Assembly: GCA_902775475.1 (NCBI GenBank)
Contig: CACYME010000002.1
Coordinates: 62,001-126,000 of the forward strand
Length of the DNA stretch: 64,000 nt
Source: an uncultured Prevotellaceae bacterium
Lineage (GTDB): Bacteria; Bacteroidota; Bacteroidia; Bacteroidales; Bacteroidaceae
Reading direction: 5' to 3'
Below the pieces are notes generated by a model. It worked only from the letters and a program-made list of their open reading frames with translations, did not search any database and had not been told where the DNA came from. Both the position numbers and the translations under genes were made by a program. Every line of letters starts with the position of its first letter. Within the stretch, counting starts at the first letter, position 1. Positions 32,662 to 42,175 of the stretch are shown here, piece by piece.

Positions 32662-35600
32662 TTACTTCAGGATGACCTTCTGGCCCTCGATGATGTAAGC
32701 GCCCTTCAGGCCGTTCAGGTCGGTAGCCTGGCTGCGGACGAGCTTACCGTCGAGCGTGTAGATGTCAACGGGGCTGTTGTTGCCAGTGATGGCCTTAATA
32801 CCAGTGAGCATCTTGTCGGCCTCGTTGAAGACGAAGACCACGGGACGCGACTCGGCACCGTTAGCATAGACAGCGCTCACAGCGAAGACGCTGCTGGTGC
32901 TTGCGCCCTCGAGCTCGATGCTGGTAGCAGTGGTGCTCTCAGCCAGCTCGCCGTCAACCCAGACGTTGTAGGAAGCGATGCTGCCACCACCACGCGTGTA
33001 GGTGACGTCGTCGATCAGCAGACCGAAGATGTCCTTAGCGGTGTGACGGATAGCGAAGTACTTGGCACCTGCGGGCAGTTCAACGCTGCACTCAGTCCAC
33101 TCCACATCGGTAACAGCCTTGTCGGCAACCTTCTGGAAGCTGGCGGGGTTGTTGTCGGTGGTAGAATAGAGCACCTCGAAGGTCTCGGCACCATACTGGT
33201 CGGTGATGACGCGATAGAGGAAGCTGATGGTCTGAGCGATACCGGGCAGCTCGGGCGAGATGAGCCAGTGGTCAGCAGCGGGATAGACAGCCTGACCATC
33301 GACCTCGTCGGCCGGGCAGAACGACCAGAGGAACTGGTCGCCGCTGGCGGGAGCATAGCTGGCAGCGAAGTCAGCGCTAAGCTCGGCGGGGTTAGCCACC
33401 TGCCAAGCAGCGGGCTGGTAAGCGTTGGGGAACTCTAAGCTCTGGAAGCCATAGACGCCGATGCCGTTGCCGTCATAGAGCGTCCAGTCGCCAAAGGCAC
33501 CAGTGTGGTTCTCGCGGGTGATGCCACCGAGATCCCATGCGGGGAATACCTCCTGGTTCTCGAAGTCCTCGGTCACCTCCTCCACGCTGCTGCTGGGAGC
33601 ATTCCATGAGAGCTTCACGCCGTTGGCAGTCTTCTCACCCGTCACGTTCTCAGGAACGGCTGCAGTGCTCTGCTTCACGGTGATGACGGTCTCGGCGATG
33701 TTGTCGTCGAGGTCGAGGTCAACGTCGTACTCCACCTCAGCGGTGAGCGTCACGTCAGCGGGATCGTCGAAGATAGTGGTAGCGAAGTCAACAGCAATCT
33801 CCTTAACAGCGAAGGAACTGAGGGCCTCGGCAATCTTCTCGTTATAGAGCACCTGATCGTCGGCAGTCACCTTCACGGTGTAGTCCTTGGCAATGTTCTC
33901 GCCCTGGTTCTTCACGGTGACGAGCACATTAGCGGTGTTACCAGCCTGGACGGCCTTCGGAGCATTGATAGTAGCGGTGAGGTTGTGCTCGAGCAGGTCG
34001 GTGACCTTGAGGTTGTCGATAACGATTTCACCCTGTCCAGCGAACTCACCACCGATGATGACCTTCACGAAGGGCTCGGCAGCGAACTGAGCCAGCGAGA
34101 CCTTCAGGGTCTTGTAGTCCTCAGTGGGAACAGCAGCCGACACGAGGTGACGCTGACCGTCAGCGGTGTCCACGTACACCTTGAACTTCGAGCTCTTGCT
34201 GGTACCCTTCACGTCGACGAGCAGCGTGGGATTGCCACCCTCGCGCATAGCGATCTTACCAGGAGTGAAGAAGAACTTGCCATTGGTACCCAGCAGGACG
34301 ATGGCACCGCCGTCCTCGTCGGAAGCGTCGGCAGAATTGTCATAGTCGGCGTCGCCGCTATAGTCGTCAATCGTCCACGTGCCGAGGGTCCAACCCTGCG
34401 AGCCAAAGTTCTCGGTAAGCGGCATAGCGTAGGGATTACCATCGAAGTAGCCAACCGTGCCCAGCGTGCCCTCGCCAGCCTCGTTGACAGCCGAGATGGC
34501 AAGAATGGTGTATTCCTGAGCCTTCGTGAGGTCGAGCGGCAGCTCAATGCTGTTCTCAGTGGTCGAGGTGATGAGGTCACCGACGACGAGCTGCGGTCCG
34601 AACCAGCCATCCTCATAGTAAGTGGAGTAGATGTTGTAGGTCATACCCTCGGGCACGACGATACCGCCGTTAGCGCCCTCGGTGGGAGTATCCCAGGAGA
34701 CCGTCACGGTGTTCACACCCTCAACAGCCTTAGCGAGCGGATAGACGGGCTTGTCGAGACCGATGGCGGTCTTCACCTTAGCCGACTTCTGGCCGGGGTT
34801 GCCATTCTGGTCGAAGGGAAAAGCCTGATAGACATGTGCACCGCTGACATTCTCGTCGACGAACACCTTGGTGGCCTGCGGAGCCACGTCCTCGAAGGTC
34901 TTGATGGCCTCGCCGTCACGATAGACGATGAGCTTTGACAGGTTGGTGGTGAGCTTGTTGCCATCGTAGCTGCGTGCGGGAGCGGTGACGGTGACCACAG
35001 CCTTCTCGTAGCCGAACGGATCGGGCTGCACGGCGAGGCGCGGAGCCAGGGGCGAAGTGGGCTCGAGGCCAGCCTCAACGGTGAGCGAAGCAACGTAGAG
35101 GGTGAACATGTCAGCATCGCTGATGGCGTGGACAGCTACATAGTACTCACCATCCTCGGGCACCGTGAACTCGCCCTCGAAGTCATCGAACTCATTCGAA
35201 AGAACGTCAACGGGCTTGATGGCGGTGATGTTCAGGGCGCTAGTCGTAGCCTGCTTGCCCACGAGCACCTCGAAGCGCTCGGGATAGTTGGTGCTGGCAG
35301 CTCGTGCATTGACAACGACATTGTAGTTCTTGCCAGCCTTCAGCTTGAAGACGGGCGAGACGAGGTAGTCGTCAGCATTGTTAGAGGAGTTGTAGCTATA
35401 GGCAGCAGCGCCAGAGCTGAAGGTCCACGTGCTGTTGTCGAAGTTGTTGTTGATGACCGTGAAGAGGCTGAAGATAGTCTCGTTGGTCAGGTCGAGCGTT
35501 GCAGGCACATTGTAGGGAGCAACGATGACCTGTTCCACCACTTCGCTCTTGACGCCAACGCCAGAAGCATTGTAAGGAATAGCCATGTACTTGTGCGGGC

Positions 35601-37590
35601 CGGCGGTCATGCCAGTCTCGGCGTTGTCGATGAAGGTAATCACCGTACCAGGAGCAACATTCTCGAAGGTCTTGATGATGACGCCGTCACGATAGAGGTC
35701 AATCTTGGTCAGGTTCTCGGTCAGCGCATTGCCGTCAACGCTCGTCGTGGGAGCGGTGAAGGTGATGATGGCAGCCAGCTCGTCGTCGGGCGTGTTGGCC
35801 ACGGTCAGGTCGGTGATGGCAGCGGGAGCGGTAGGCTCGGCGCCAGCCTCAACGCTGAAGTTGTCGACGCTGAGTGCATACTCATCAGCATAGGAGATGG
35901 CGTGGATACCGAAGTTGTAGTAGCCCGTCTCCTCGGCCTTGAAGCTCACCTCGAAGGTCTGAGGATCAGTCCAAGTGACGTCGGTAGCGGGAATGATGGT
36001 CTGCGTGAGCGACGAAGCCTTCGGCTCGGTGCCCATCAGCACCTCGATGCGCTCAGGATAGGTGGCGCTTGCAGCCCAGATGTCGAGGCTGAAGATATAG
36101 TTCTTGCCAGCTTCGAGGAAGATGCCCGGCGACATGAGCCAGTCGTTGGCGTCGTTGCTCGAGTTGTACATGTAGCGATAGGAACCGCTGTTGGGCGACC
36201 AGGTGCTCTTGTCGTTGTTAGCATCGTAGATGCCGAATGCAGCCAGCTCCTCCTCGGTGTCGAAGCCGTTGGAATAGGGCAGCACGTCGACGTTGTCACC
36301 CACGACAACCGTAGGCTCCTCGGGAGCTACGCCCTGCTCCTTCGAGATGACGAGATCCATCAGCCACTCCAGGTAGTAGATGCGGTCCTCGGCAGCGTTG
36401 GCCAGCAGGTAGTTGTCGGCCACGAGCATGCCATTCTCGGCATCGTAGGTCATAGTGAAGTCGGTCAGGCCCTCACCGTCGGTACCCACGGCGAAGATGT
36501 TGTAGCTGCTGTAGTTACCCAGGAACTGCAGTCCGCCGAAGGTGACGGTCTCGCCGCTGATGGTACCCTTGATCCACGAGTTGGGATAGTTCTGGAAGAT
36601 GCCGCTCACATAGACATCGCTGCCGTCGAAGGCCACCTTGGCATTGACAGCGAACGGAGTGGAGCCAGTGCTGGATCCATAAGAGCCAGTGGCGTACCAG
36701 TCCTCAGCGGTCACGCCTGCGGGCAGGACGATAGGATCGGTGCTGATGGGCACGAAGTCGGGATCATAGGTCCAGACGGTCTCCCAGTCGCCATAGCCAC
36801 TGAAGCTGTTGTCGTCGTCCCAGAACACAGCGATGAGCATATTCTCGCTGGAACCCTCGAGGGAGATGACGTCGCCGTCGATGGTGAACACGATGTTCTC
36901 AGTATCCTGCTTGTTCCAGCCGTACTGCGAATTCTCATCGTAGTCAGACCAGTAGATGCTCAGCGTGGTAGCATACTGGGTGTTGTAGGCCACGGGCTGA
37001 CCCACGGGCACGGTGATGGTGTTGCCGTTCTTGGTACCCTTCACCCATGTGTTCTGCGTATAGCGCGTGATGAGGTCCTTGATGTAGACCACGCCGTCGG
37101 CAGCCTCAACAATCTCCACATCGCCGCTCTGGTCGGCCATGTAGACCTGCTGTCCAGAGGGATAGAGAGCAACACCCGAACGGGTGTAGAACTTGTGCTC
37201 GCCAGCGTCGGGGCTGGTGATGATGCCGTTTGCATCGGTGGAGGGAGCAGCGGCATAGTAGGGAACGTTCTGCTTCACGGGAGCAACCTCGCGGGTGTTG
37301 GCGAAGGGGCGGTTGAGGTAGGCGGAGCCCCTGCTAACAAGGCGCAAGCCCTGCTGTGCGTCAGCATTCTGGCGCTCCTCAGCACGCGTTGCTTCTTCAG
37401 CCTTTCTCTGAGCCTCTACAGCCGACTTCGACTCTTTAGAGACCTCTGTGTTCTGCCGCTTCAGCACGTAGGAAGCTTTCGGCTCCTTCTGGAAGCCGGC
37501 TTTCTTCGTCACGTCCTGAGCCTGTGCGGGTGCGGCGAGCAGCACTACTGCGAGCGCACCAAACAGTAAAGAAGTGAATCTTTTACTCAT
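32662..37590 (-). CDS. Very large secreted protein with cleaved-adhesin, FN3-like and CARDB-like modules
   Basis: 1642 residues from ATG 37590 (the frame is open 69 bases further upstream, into the promoter leader). The signal peptide ends APAQAQ. After a Lys/Glu-rich propeptide-like segment come two WIKGT-type modules (about 150-430). Then follow two or three cleaved-adhesin-type jelly-rolls (WLMSPGIFLEAGKNY..., YLVSPVFKLKAGKNY..., HWLISPELPG) alternating with fibronectin-III-like segments (VNTVTVSWDTPTEG). A CARDB-like part (VLVTVKNQGENIAKDYTV) precedes the last jelly-roll. The C-terminus (VDIYTLDGKLVRSQ...GAYIIEGQKVILK) is a type IX-like sorting tail. No peptidase domain is present, so I infer surface adhesion or substrate binding. 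Confidence 0.88.
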   Translation of the reverse strand: MSKRFTSLLFGALAVVLLAAPAQAQDVTKKAGFQKEPKASYVLKRQNTEVSKESKSAVEAQRKAEEATRAEERQNADAQQGLRLVSRGSAYLNRPFANTREVAPVKQNVPYYAAAPSTDANGIITSPDAGEHKFYTRSGVALYPSGQQVYMADQSGDVEIVEAADGVVYIKDLITRYTQNTWVKGTKNGNTITVPVGQPVAYNTQYATTLSIYWSDYDENSQYGWNKQDTENIVFTIDGDVISLEGSSENMLIAVFWDDDNSFSGYGDWETVWTYDPDFVPISTDPIVLPAGVTAEDWYATGSYGSSTGSTPFAVNAKVAFDGSDVYVSGIFQNYPNSWIKGTISGETVTFGGLQFLGNYSSYNIFAVGTDGEGLTDFTMTYDAENGMLVADNYLLANAAEDRIYYLEWLMDLVISKEQGVAPEEPTVVVGDNVDVLPYSNGFDTEEELAAFGIYDANNDKSTWSPNSGSYRYMYNSSNDANDWLMSPGIFLEAGKNYIFSLDIWAASATYPERIEVLMGTEPKASSLTQTIIPATDVTWTDPQTFEVSFKAEETGYYNFGIHAISYADEYALSVDNFSVEAGAEPTAPAAITDLTVANTPDDELAAIITFTAPTTSVDGNALTENLTKIDLYRDGVIIKTFENVAPGTVITFIDNAETGMTAGPHKYMAIPYNASGVGVKSEVVEQVIVAPYNVPATLDLTNETIFSLFTVINNNFDNSTWTFSSGAAAYSYNSSNNADDYLVSPVFKLKAGKNYNVVVNARAASTNYPERFEVLVGKQATTSALNITAIKPVDVLSNEFDDFEGEFTVPEDGEYYVAVHAISDADMFTLYVASLTVEAGLEPTSPLAPRLAVQPDPFGYEKAVVTVTAPARSYDGNKLTTNLSKLIVYRDGEAIKTFEDVAPQATKVFVDENVSGAHVYQAFPFDQNGNPGQKSAKVKTAIGLDKPVYPLAKAVEGVNTVTVSWDTPTEGANGGIVVPEGMTYNIYSTYYEDGWFGPQLVVGDLITSTTENSIELPLDLTKAQEYTILAISAVNEAGEGTLGTVGYFDGNPYAMPLTENFGSQGWTLGTWTIDDYSGDADYDNSADASDEDGGAIVLLGTNGKFFFTPGKIAMREGGNPTLLVDVKGTSKSSKFKVYVDTADGQRHLVSAAVPTEDYKTLKVSLAQFAAEPFVKVIIGGEFAGQGEIVIDNLKVTDLLEHNLTATINAPKAVQAGNTANVLVTVKNQGENIAKDYTVKVTADDQVLYNEKIAEALSSFAVKEIAVDFATTIFDDPADVTLTAEVEYDVDLDLDDNIAETVITVKQSTAAVPENVTGEKTANGVKLSWNAPSSSVEEVTEDFENQEVFPAWDLGGITRENHTGAFGDWTLYDGNGIGVYGFQSLEFPNAYQPAAWQVANPAELSADFAASYAPASGDQFLWSFCPADEVDGQAVYPAADHWLISPELPGIAQTISFLYRVITDQYGAETFEVLYSTTDNNPASFQKVADKAVTDVEWTECSVELPAGAKYFAIRHTAKDIFGLLIDDVTYTRGGGSIASYNVWVDGELAESTTATSIELEGASTSSVFAVSAVYANGAESRPVVFVFNEADKMLTGIKAITGNNSPVDIYTLDGKLVRSQATDLNGLKGAYIIEGQKVILK

Positions 37591-37656
37591 AAATACAATA
37601 ATTTTAATTAATATAAAAACGTTTTTAATTGTGTACAATATAGCGCATATCGGCTG

Positions 37657-37664
37657 CAAAGTTA
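37657..37664 (-). promoter_or_regulatory. Promoter -7 box of the adhesin-like gene
   Basis: TAACTTTG on the minus strand with a TTGC about 20 bases upstream, giving a 60-base AT-rich leader. The rest of the 329-base divergent gap (37591-37919) holds the Nudix promoter and leader. Confidence 0.6.
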
Positions 37665-37793
37665 ATTAATTTATTTTTAACCTGCAAGAAAATAATAACA
37701 TTTTGTTGCAATTTTCCAAATTTTTCTTACACACTACCGTTTTGTGGGCGGTGCACCCATGACCGTGGGGAAGAAAAAAAAGGGGCGATTTGC

Positions 37794-37875
37794 TTGGCGC
37801 TTCGCTGGTTTTTGCTTATTTTTGCAGGGCCATTCCCGCCGAGGGCCGCTGCTGGGGCTGCGACGCTGTCGCAGC
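37794..37875 (+). promoter_or_regulatory. Nudix gene promoter and leader hairpin
   Basis: TTGG at 37794-37797, 19-base spacer, TATTTTTG at 37817-37824. The leader of about 90 bases contains a perfect hairpin GCTGCGAC-gct-GTCGCAGC at 37857-37875, about 45 bases before the start codon. Confidence 0.55.
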
Positions 37876-37919
37876 ACAGGGTGACAGGAGGCGGGGGCGA
37901 ACAACAAAACGGAAGAACG

Positions 37920-38453
37920 ATGAAAGAGCATCCTTTAGAGCGGTTCGGCTACTGCCCGGTGTGCGGGAGCAGCCGTTTCAGTGTGAACAACGTGAAGAGC
38001 AAGCGCTGCGGCAGCTGCGGCTTTGTGTATTATGCCAACCCGTCGTCGGCCACGGCGGCGTTTATCGTGCGCGACGAACATCTTTTAGTAGTGCGACGTG
38101 GCAAGGAGCCTGCACGGGGCACGCTCGACCTGCCAGGCGGCTTCGTCGACATGGACGAGACGGCCGAGGAGGGCATGGCGCGCGAGCTGATGGAGGAAAC
38201 AGGGCTGACGGCTACGCGAATAGCGTATCTTTTCTCCATTCCCAACCTCTACGAGTATTCGGGCATGGTCATCCACACGCTCGACATGTTCTTCCGCGTC
38301 AGCGTGGCCGACGATGCCGTACCCCATGCCGCCGACGATGCCGCCGAGCTGGCGTGGATGCCTATAGGGCAGCTGCACCCCGAGGACTTCGGCCTGCTGA
38401 GCATCAGCCAGGCCGTGAGGCGCTTCATCTGCGAATGGCGGGGCAACAGTTGA
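37920..38453 (+). CDS. Nudix hydrolase with N-terminal zinc ribbon
   Basis: 177 residues from ATG 37920; upstream in-frame starts lie in the promoter. Cys12-x2-Cys15 and Cys30-x2-Cys33 form a zinc ribbon like that of NADH pyrophosphatases. The Nudix box fits exactly at 74-96 (G74, E80, R88-E89, E92-E93, G95). These enzymes cleave nucleoside diphosphates linked to another moiety, with Mg2+; NAD(H)- or ADP-ribose-type substrates are plausible, but the NADH-specific SQPWPFPxS motif was not seen. Stands alone between two intergenic regions. Confidence 0.9.
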   Translation: MKEHPLERFGYCPVCGSSRFSVNNVKSKRCGSCGFVYYANPSSATAAFIVRDEHLLVVRRGKEPARGTLDLPGGFVDMDETAEEGMARELMEETGLTATRIAYLFSIPNLYEYSGMVIHTLDMFFRVSVADDAVPHAADDAAELAWMPIGQLHPEDFGLLSISQAVRRFICEWRGNS

Positions 38454-38512
38454 CCACACCATGCTGGGCTTAACGGGCAAGGCTAACATGAACAGCCCCC
38501 TCACGGGAGAGA

Positions 38513-38960
38513 GTGGCAGGGCTGCCCTCAGTGTTCAAAATTTCCACTAAAATCCTTCTCAAAAAAGTTCACGATTCGGAAGCATTCTGGAGTGAAAAAT
38601 GGGCGTTTCAGACGATTTTCTTCGGCCAACGAGCGCGGAAGTTGATGACCGAAGGACCAAAAACGGCACACTCAGGGTGGTTTTGTGCAGCTTTTTCTGC
38701 TTTTTTTGCCTCACTTTTTAATTTTTTTGCCTCGCTTCGCTCATTTTTAAGCACGCCAAATTTTCAAAAGTCAACGCCTTTTGAAAATTTGGCGTTGACT
38801 TTTTTGCGCGAAAAAACGCCGAATTTTTGCAAAATCAACGTAAACACCAGCTAATCAACCATTTAGCAAACCCTCTCAAAACTCACAAATTTTCAGCCAA
38901 AAGTTTTCTCGCGCAGAATTTTCGCATATTTTCGAGGGTCGAGTGTTCAATATTTCCACT
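38513..38960. repeat. Dispersed AT-rich intergenic repeat, copy 3
   Basis: Occupies most of the 752-base gap before topA. Stem A: CGCCAAATTTTCAAAAG / its complement, 38754-38770 / 38778-38794. Stem B: AAAAGTCAACGCC / GGCGTTGACTTTT, 38766-38778 / 38791-38803. A and B share strands, so only one can form. Flanks read AGCACGCC and CAACCATTTAGCAAACCCT, as in copy 2. GTGTTCAAxATTTCCACT occurs at both ends (38530 and 38943). Confidence 0.8.
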
Positions 38961-39167
38961 TTTTCGTCTCGATTTTAACATCCATTAGCAGTTTTCGGGT
39001 GTCGGCGCAGCTACTCAGTGCCCCCAATCAGAAAAGGAAAAGAAATTTAAGCTGTATGATTGTCCCAAGGTTTTTATGGACTTACCGCAAAGCGGTACAT
39101 CGTTGCCGAAAAAGTTAAGAAATCGAAAAATGTTATATATAAATAAGGTATAAGCAAACTTTCTTTG

Positions 39168-39175
39168 TACTTTTG
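39168..39175 (+). promoter_or_regulatory. topA promoter -7 box
   Basis: TACTTTTG, 31 bases before the ATG at 39207; excludes the longer in-frame start at 39165. Confidence 0.65.
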
Positions 39176-39206
39176 CAGCCCGAAAGAACAAAACAACGCA
39201 CAGATT

Positions 39207-41522
39207 ATGCAGAAAAACTTAGTAATAGTAGAGTCGCCGGCCAAGGCGAAGACCATCGAGAAGTTCCTCGGCGAGGACTTCAAGGTGATGTCGAGCTATG
39301 GCCACATCCGCGACCTGAAGAAGCACGAGCTGAGCATCGACGAGCAGACGCTGCAGCCAGAGTATGAGATTCCCGAAGAGAAGATGAAGCTGGTGAGCGA
39401 GCTGAAGAGCCAGGCGAAGAAGGCCAGTCAGGTGTGGCTGGCAAGTGATGAAGACCGCGAGGGAGAAGCCATCTCCTGGCACCTGTGCGAGGTGCTGGGG
39501 CTCGACGAGAAGCAGACGAAGCGCATCGTGTTCCACGAGATCACGAAGCCGGCCATCCTGGAGGCCATCGCCCATCCGCGTACACTCGACATGAACCTGG
39601 TGGATGCACAGCAGGCCCGCCGCGTGCTCGACCGTCTGGTGGGCTTCAAGCTATCGCCGGTGCTGTGGCGCAAGGTAAAGCCCGCCCTGAGCGCCGGTCG
39701 CGTGCAGAGCGTCGCCGTGAGGCTCATCGTGGAGCGCGAACGCGAGATTCAGCAGTTCCAGAGCGAGCCTTTCTACAGCGTGGCCGCCATCTTCGCCATT
39801 CAGAATGCCGACGGCTCGGCCAGCGAGGTGAAGGCCACGCTCTCGCAGAAGCTGAAGACGCAGGAGGAGGTGGAGCAGTTCCTGGAGCTGTGCAAGGACG
39901 CCACGTTCACCGTGGAGAGCGTGCAGAAGAAACCCACGAAGCGCACGCCCGCACCACCCTTCACCACGTCGACGCTGCAGCAGGAGGCCGCCCGTAAGCT
40001 GGGCTTCACCGTCAGCCAGACGATGATGGTGGCGCAGCGTCTCTACGAGAGCGGTCGCATCACCTACATGCGTACCGACTCGGTGAACCTGTCGGCCCTG
40101 GCCATCAACACCGCCAAGCAGGAAATCATCAGCCAGTATGGTGAGCAGTATTCGAAGGTGCGCCAGTATCACACCAGCTCGAAGGGTGCCCAGGAGGCCC
40201 ACGAGGCCATCCGCCCCACCTATATGGACCAGCCCGCCATCGAGGGCACGGCGCAGGAGCGCCGCCTCTACGACCTCATCTGGAAGCGCACCGCCGCCTG
40301 CCAGATGGCTGATGCCGAGATAGAGAAGACAACGGTGGAGATAGCAGTCAGTAGTTTGGGAGGCGCTGCAACGCCTAATTCATTCATCGCCTCGGGCGAG
40401 GTGGTGAAGTTCGACGGTTTCCTGAAGGTCTACCGCGAGTCGACCGACGACGAGGAGGAGAACAGCCACGACGAGTTCGCCCACGTGCTGCCCCCGCTGC
40501 AGGAGGGCGACGAGCTGACCCGCCGCGAAATCAGCGCCAGCGAGCGCTACAGCCAGGGTCCGCAGCGCTACACCGAGGCATCGCTGGTGCACAAGCTCGA
40601 GGAGCTGGGCATCGGTCGCCCGTCGACCTATGCGCCCACCATCTCCACCATCCAGCAGCGCGAATACGTGGTGAAAGGCGACAAGAAGGGCGAGGAGCGC
40701 GAATACGACGTCATCACCCTGAAAGGCAAGCAGATAACCACGAAGAAGCGCCACGAGACGACCGGCTCGGAGAAAGGCAAGCTGCTGCCCACCGACGTGG
40801 GCACCGTGGTGAACGACTACCTGATGGAGCACTTCCCCAACATCATGGACTACAACTTCACCGCCCGCGTGGAGCAGGACTTCGACAAGATTGCCGAGGG
40901 CAAGGTGCAGTGGGAGAAGATGATGAAGAGCTTCGACAAGGACTTCGAGCCCACCGTGGAGAAAGCCATCAACCAGCGGTCGGAGCGCAAGGCCGGCGAG
41001 CGCGAGCTGGGCACCGACCCGAAGACGGGTCGCCCGGTGTTCGCCAAGATAGGCCGCTACGGCCCCGTGGTGCAGATAGGCACCGCCGGCGACAAGGACA
41101 AGCCGCAGTTTGCACACATGCCGAAAGAGCTGAGCATGGAGACCATCACGCTGGAGCAGGCCCTCGACCTGTTCAAGCTGCCGCGCATGCTGGGCGAGTA
41201 TGAGGGCGAGCCCATCACCGTGGGCACGGGTCGTTTCGGCAACTATGTGCTGCACAAGAAGCTCTACGCCTCGCTGCCGAAGGACATGAACCCCATGAGT
41301 ATCACCATCGGCGACGCCGTGAAGCTCATCAACGAGAAGCGCCACGAGGAGGAACGCAAGCACCTGCGCGTCTTCACCGAGGACATGGACCTCGAGGTGC
41401 TCAACGGCCGCTACGGCCCCTACCTCTGCTACAAGGGCAAGAACTACCGTCTGCCGAAGGCCCTGCACGAAAAGGCCCGCGAGCTGACCTACGAGGAGGC
41501 GATGGCTATTATCAATAAATAA
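39207..41522 (+). CDS. topA: DNA topoisomerase I (type IA)
   Basis: 771 residues from ATG 39207. The TOPRIM domain begins VIVESPAKAKTIEKFLG and includes SDEDREGEAISWHL. The catalytic tyrosine is in ESGRITYMRTDS. LSAGRVQSVAVRLIV and EAHEAIRPT are conserved core signatures. The C-terminus has no four-Cys zinc fingers but carries Topo C-terminal repeats (FAKIGRYGPVVQIG, TGRFGNYVLHKKL, NGRYGPYLCYKGKNYRLPK), as usual in Bacteroidota. It relaxes negative supercoils. A GC-rich repeat begins at its stop codon and aroK follows. Confidence 0.97.
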   Translation: MQKNLVIVESPAKAKTIEKFLGEDFKVMSSYGHIRDLKKHELSIDEQTLQPEYEIPEEKMKLVSELKSQAKKASQVWLASDEDREGEAISWHLCEVLGLDEKQTKRIVFHEITKPAILEAIAHPRTLDMNLVDAQQARRVLDRLVGFKLSPVLWRKVKPALSAGRVQSVAVRLIVEREREIQQFQSEPFYSVAAIFAIQNADGSASEVKATLSQKLKTQEEVEQFLELCKDATFTVESVQKKPTKRTPAPPFTTSTLQQEAARKLGFTVSQTMMVAQRLYESGRITYMRTDSVNLSALAINTAKQEIISQYGEQYSKVRQYHTSSKGAQEAHEAIRPTYMDQPAIEGTAQERRLYDLIWKRTAACQMADAEIEKTTVEIAVSSLGGAATPNSFIASGEVVKFDGFLKVYRESTDDEEENSHDEFAHVLPPLQEGDELTRREISASERYSQGPQRYTEASLVHKLEELGIGRPSTYAPTISTIQQREYVVKGDKKGEEREYDVITLKGKQITTKKRHETTGSEKGKLLPTDVGTVVNDYLMEHFPNIMDYNFTARVEQDFDKIAEGKVQWEKMMKSFDKDFEPTVEKAINQRSERKAGERELGTDPKTGRPVFAKIGRYGPVVQIGTAGDKDKPQFAHMPKELSMETITLEQALDLFKLPRMLGEYEGEPITVGTGRFGNYVLHKKLYASLPKDMNPMSITIGDAVKLINEKRHEEERKHLRVFTEDMDLEVLNGRYGPYLCYKGKNYRLPKALHEKARELTYEEAMAIINK

Positions 41523-41649
41523 AGCCCAACCCCTCCCCAGGGGAGGGCATGAGGAAAAAAAATAGAATAATGACAACGACCCATCAAGAACTCATCAACG
41601 ACAAGTCTAACCACCTCCCCTCCCCCCGGGAGGGGTCGGGGGTGGGCTA
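41521..41649. repeat. Inverted pair of GC-rich palindromes between topA and aroK
   Basis: Left copy 41521-41549 (AAAGCCCAACCCCTCCCC...), right copy about 41610-41649 in opposite orientation (...GGGGGTGGGCTA), spacer about 60 bases. The right copy is translated as the AroK N-terminus. Confidence 0.85.
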
Positions 41650-42175
41650 TAGGCGAATTATACTGATTGGCTACATGGGCGCCGGCAAGACGACCGTCGG
41701 ACGTGCCCTGGCTCGCGAGCTGGGCCTGCAGTTCTACGACCTAGACTGGTACATAGAGAACCGACGGCGGAAGAAGGTGCCGCAGATCTTTGCCGAGGTG
41801 GGCGAGGAGGGCTTCCGGCAGATAGAGCACAACATGCTGCACGAGGTGGCTGAGTTCGAGGACGTCGTCATCAGCTGTGGGGGCGGTACGCCCTGCTTCT
41901 TCGACAACATCGACTACATGAACCTGCAGGGACAGGTGGTCTACCTGCACTGCTCGCCCGAAGTGCTCCACGGCCATCTGCTCATGGGCAAGACCGAACG
42001 GCCACTGCTGAAAGGCAAGTCGCCCGAAGAGCTCATCAGCTTCATCACCGAACAGCTCGCATCGCGCGAACCATATTATAATAAGGCACGCTACCGGCTC
42101 GACGTCTCGCTGATGGACAACTACGACAAGATAAAAATCACGGTAGAGAAGCTGAAGGAACTGCTTCATGACTGA
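41570..42175 (+). CDS. aroK: Shikimate kinase with repeat-derived N-terminal extension
   Basis: 201 residues from ATG 41570 (ATG 41549 also possible). The enzyme proper starts at RRIILIGYMGAGKTT (P-loop), followed by FYDLDWYIENR (shikimate-binding Asp) and CGGGTPCF, with KTERPLLKG as the lid. It phosphorylates shikimate for aromatic amino-acid synthesis. Family members normally begin within a few residues of the P-loop strand; here about 25 residues (HQELINDKSNHLPSPREGSG) precede it, encoded by the right copy of a palindromic repeat pair, so the original start was probably displaced. Confidence 0.93.
   Translation: MTTTHQELINDKSNHLPSPREGSGVGYRRIILIGYMGAGKTTVGRALARELGLQFYDLDWYIENRRRKKVPQIFAEVGEEGFRQIEHNMLHEVAEFEDVVISCGGGTPCFFDNIDYMNLQGQVVYLHCSPEVLHGHLLMGKTERPLLKGKSPEELISFITEQLASREPYYNKARYRLDVSLMDNYDKIKITVEKLKELLHD

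Noticed and set aside
35128-37569. 813-codon open frame opposite the large adhesin-like gene
   Set aside because: Antisense shadow; the minus-strand reading has signal peptide, domains and sorting tail, the plus-strand reading has none.
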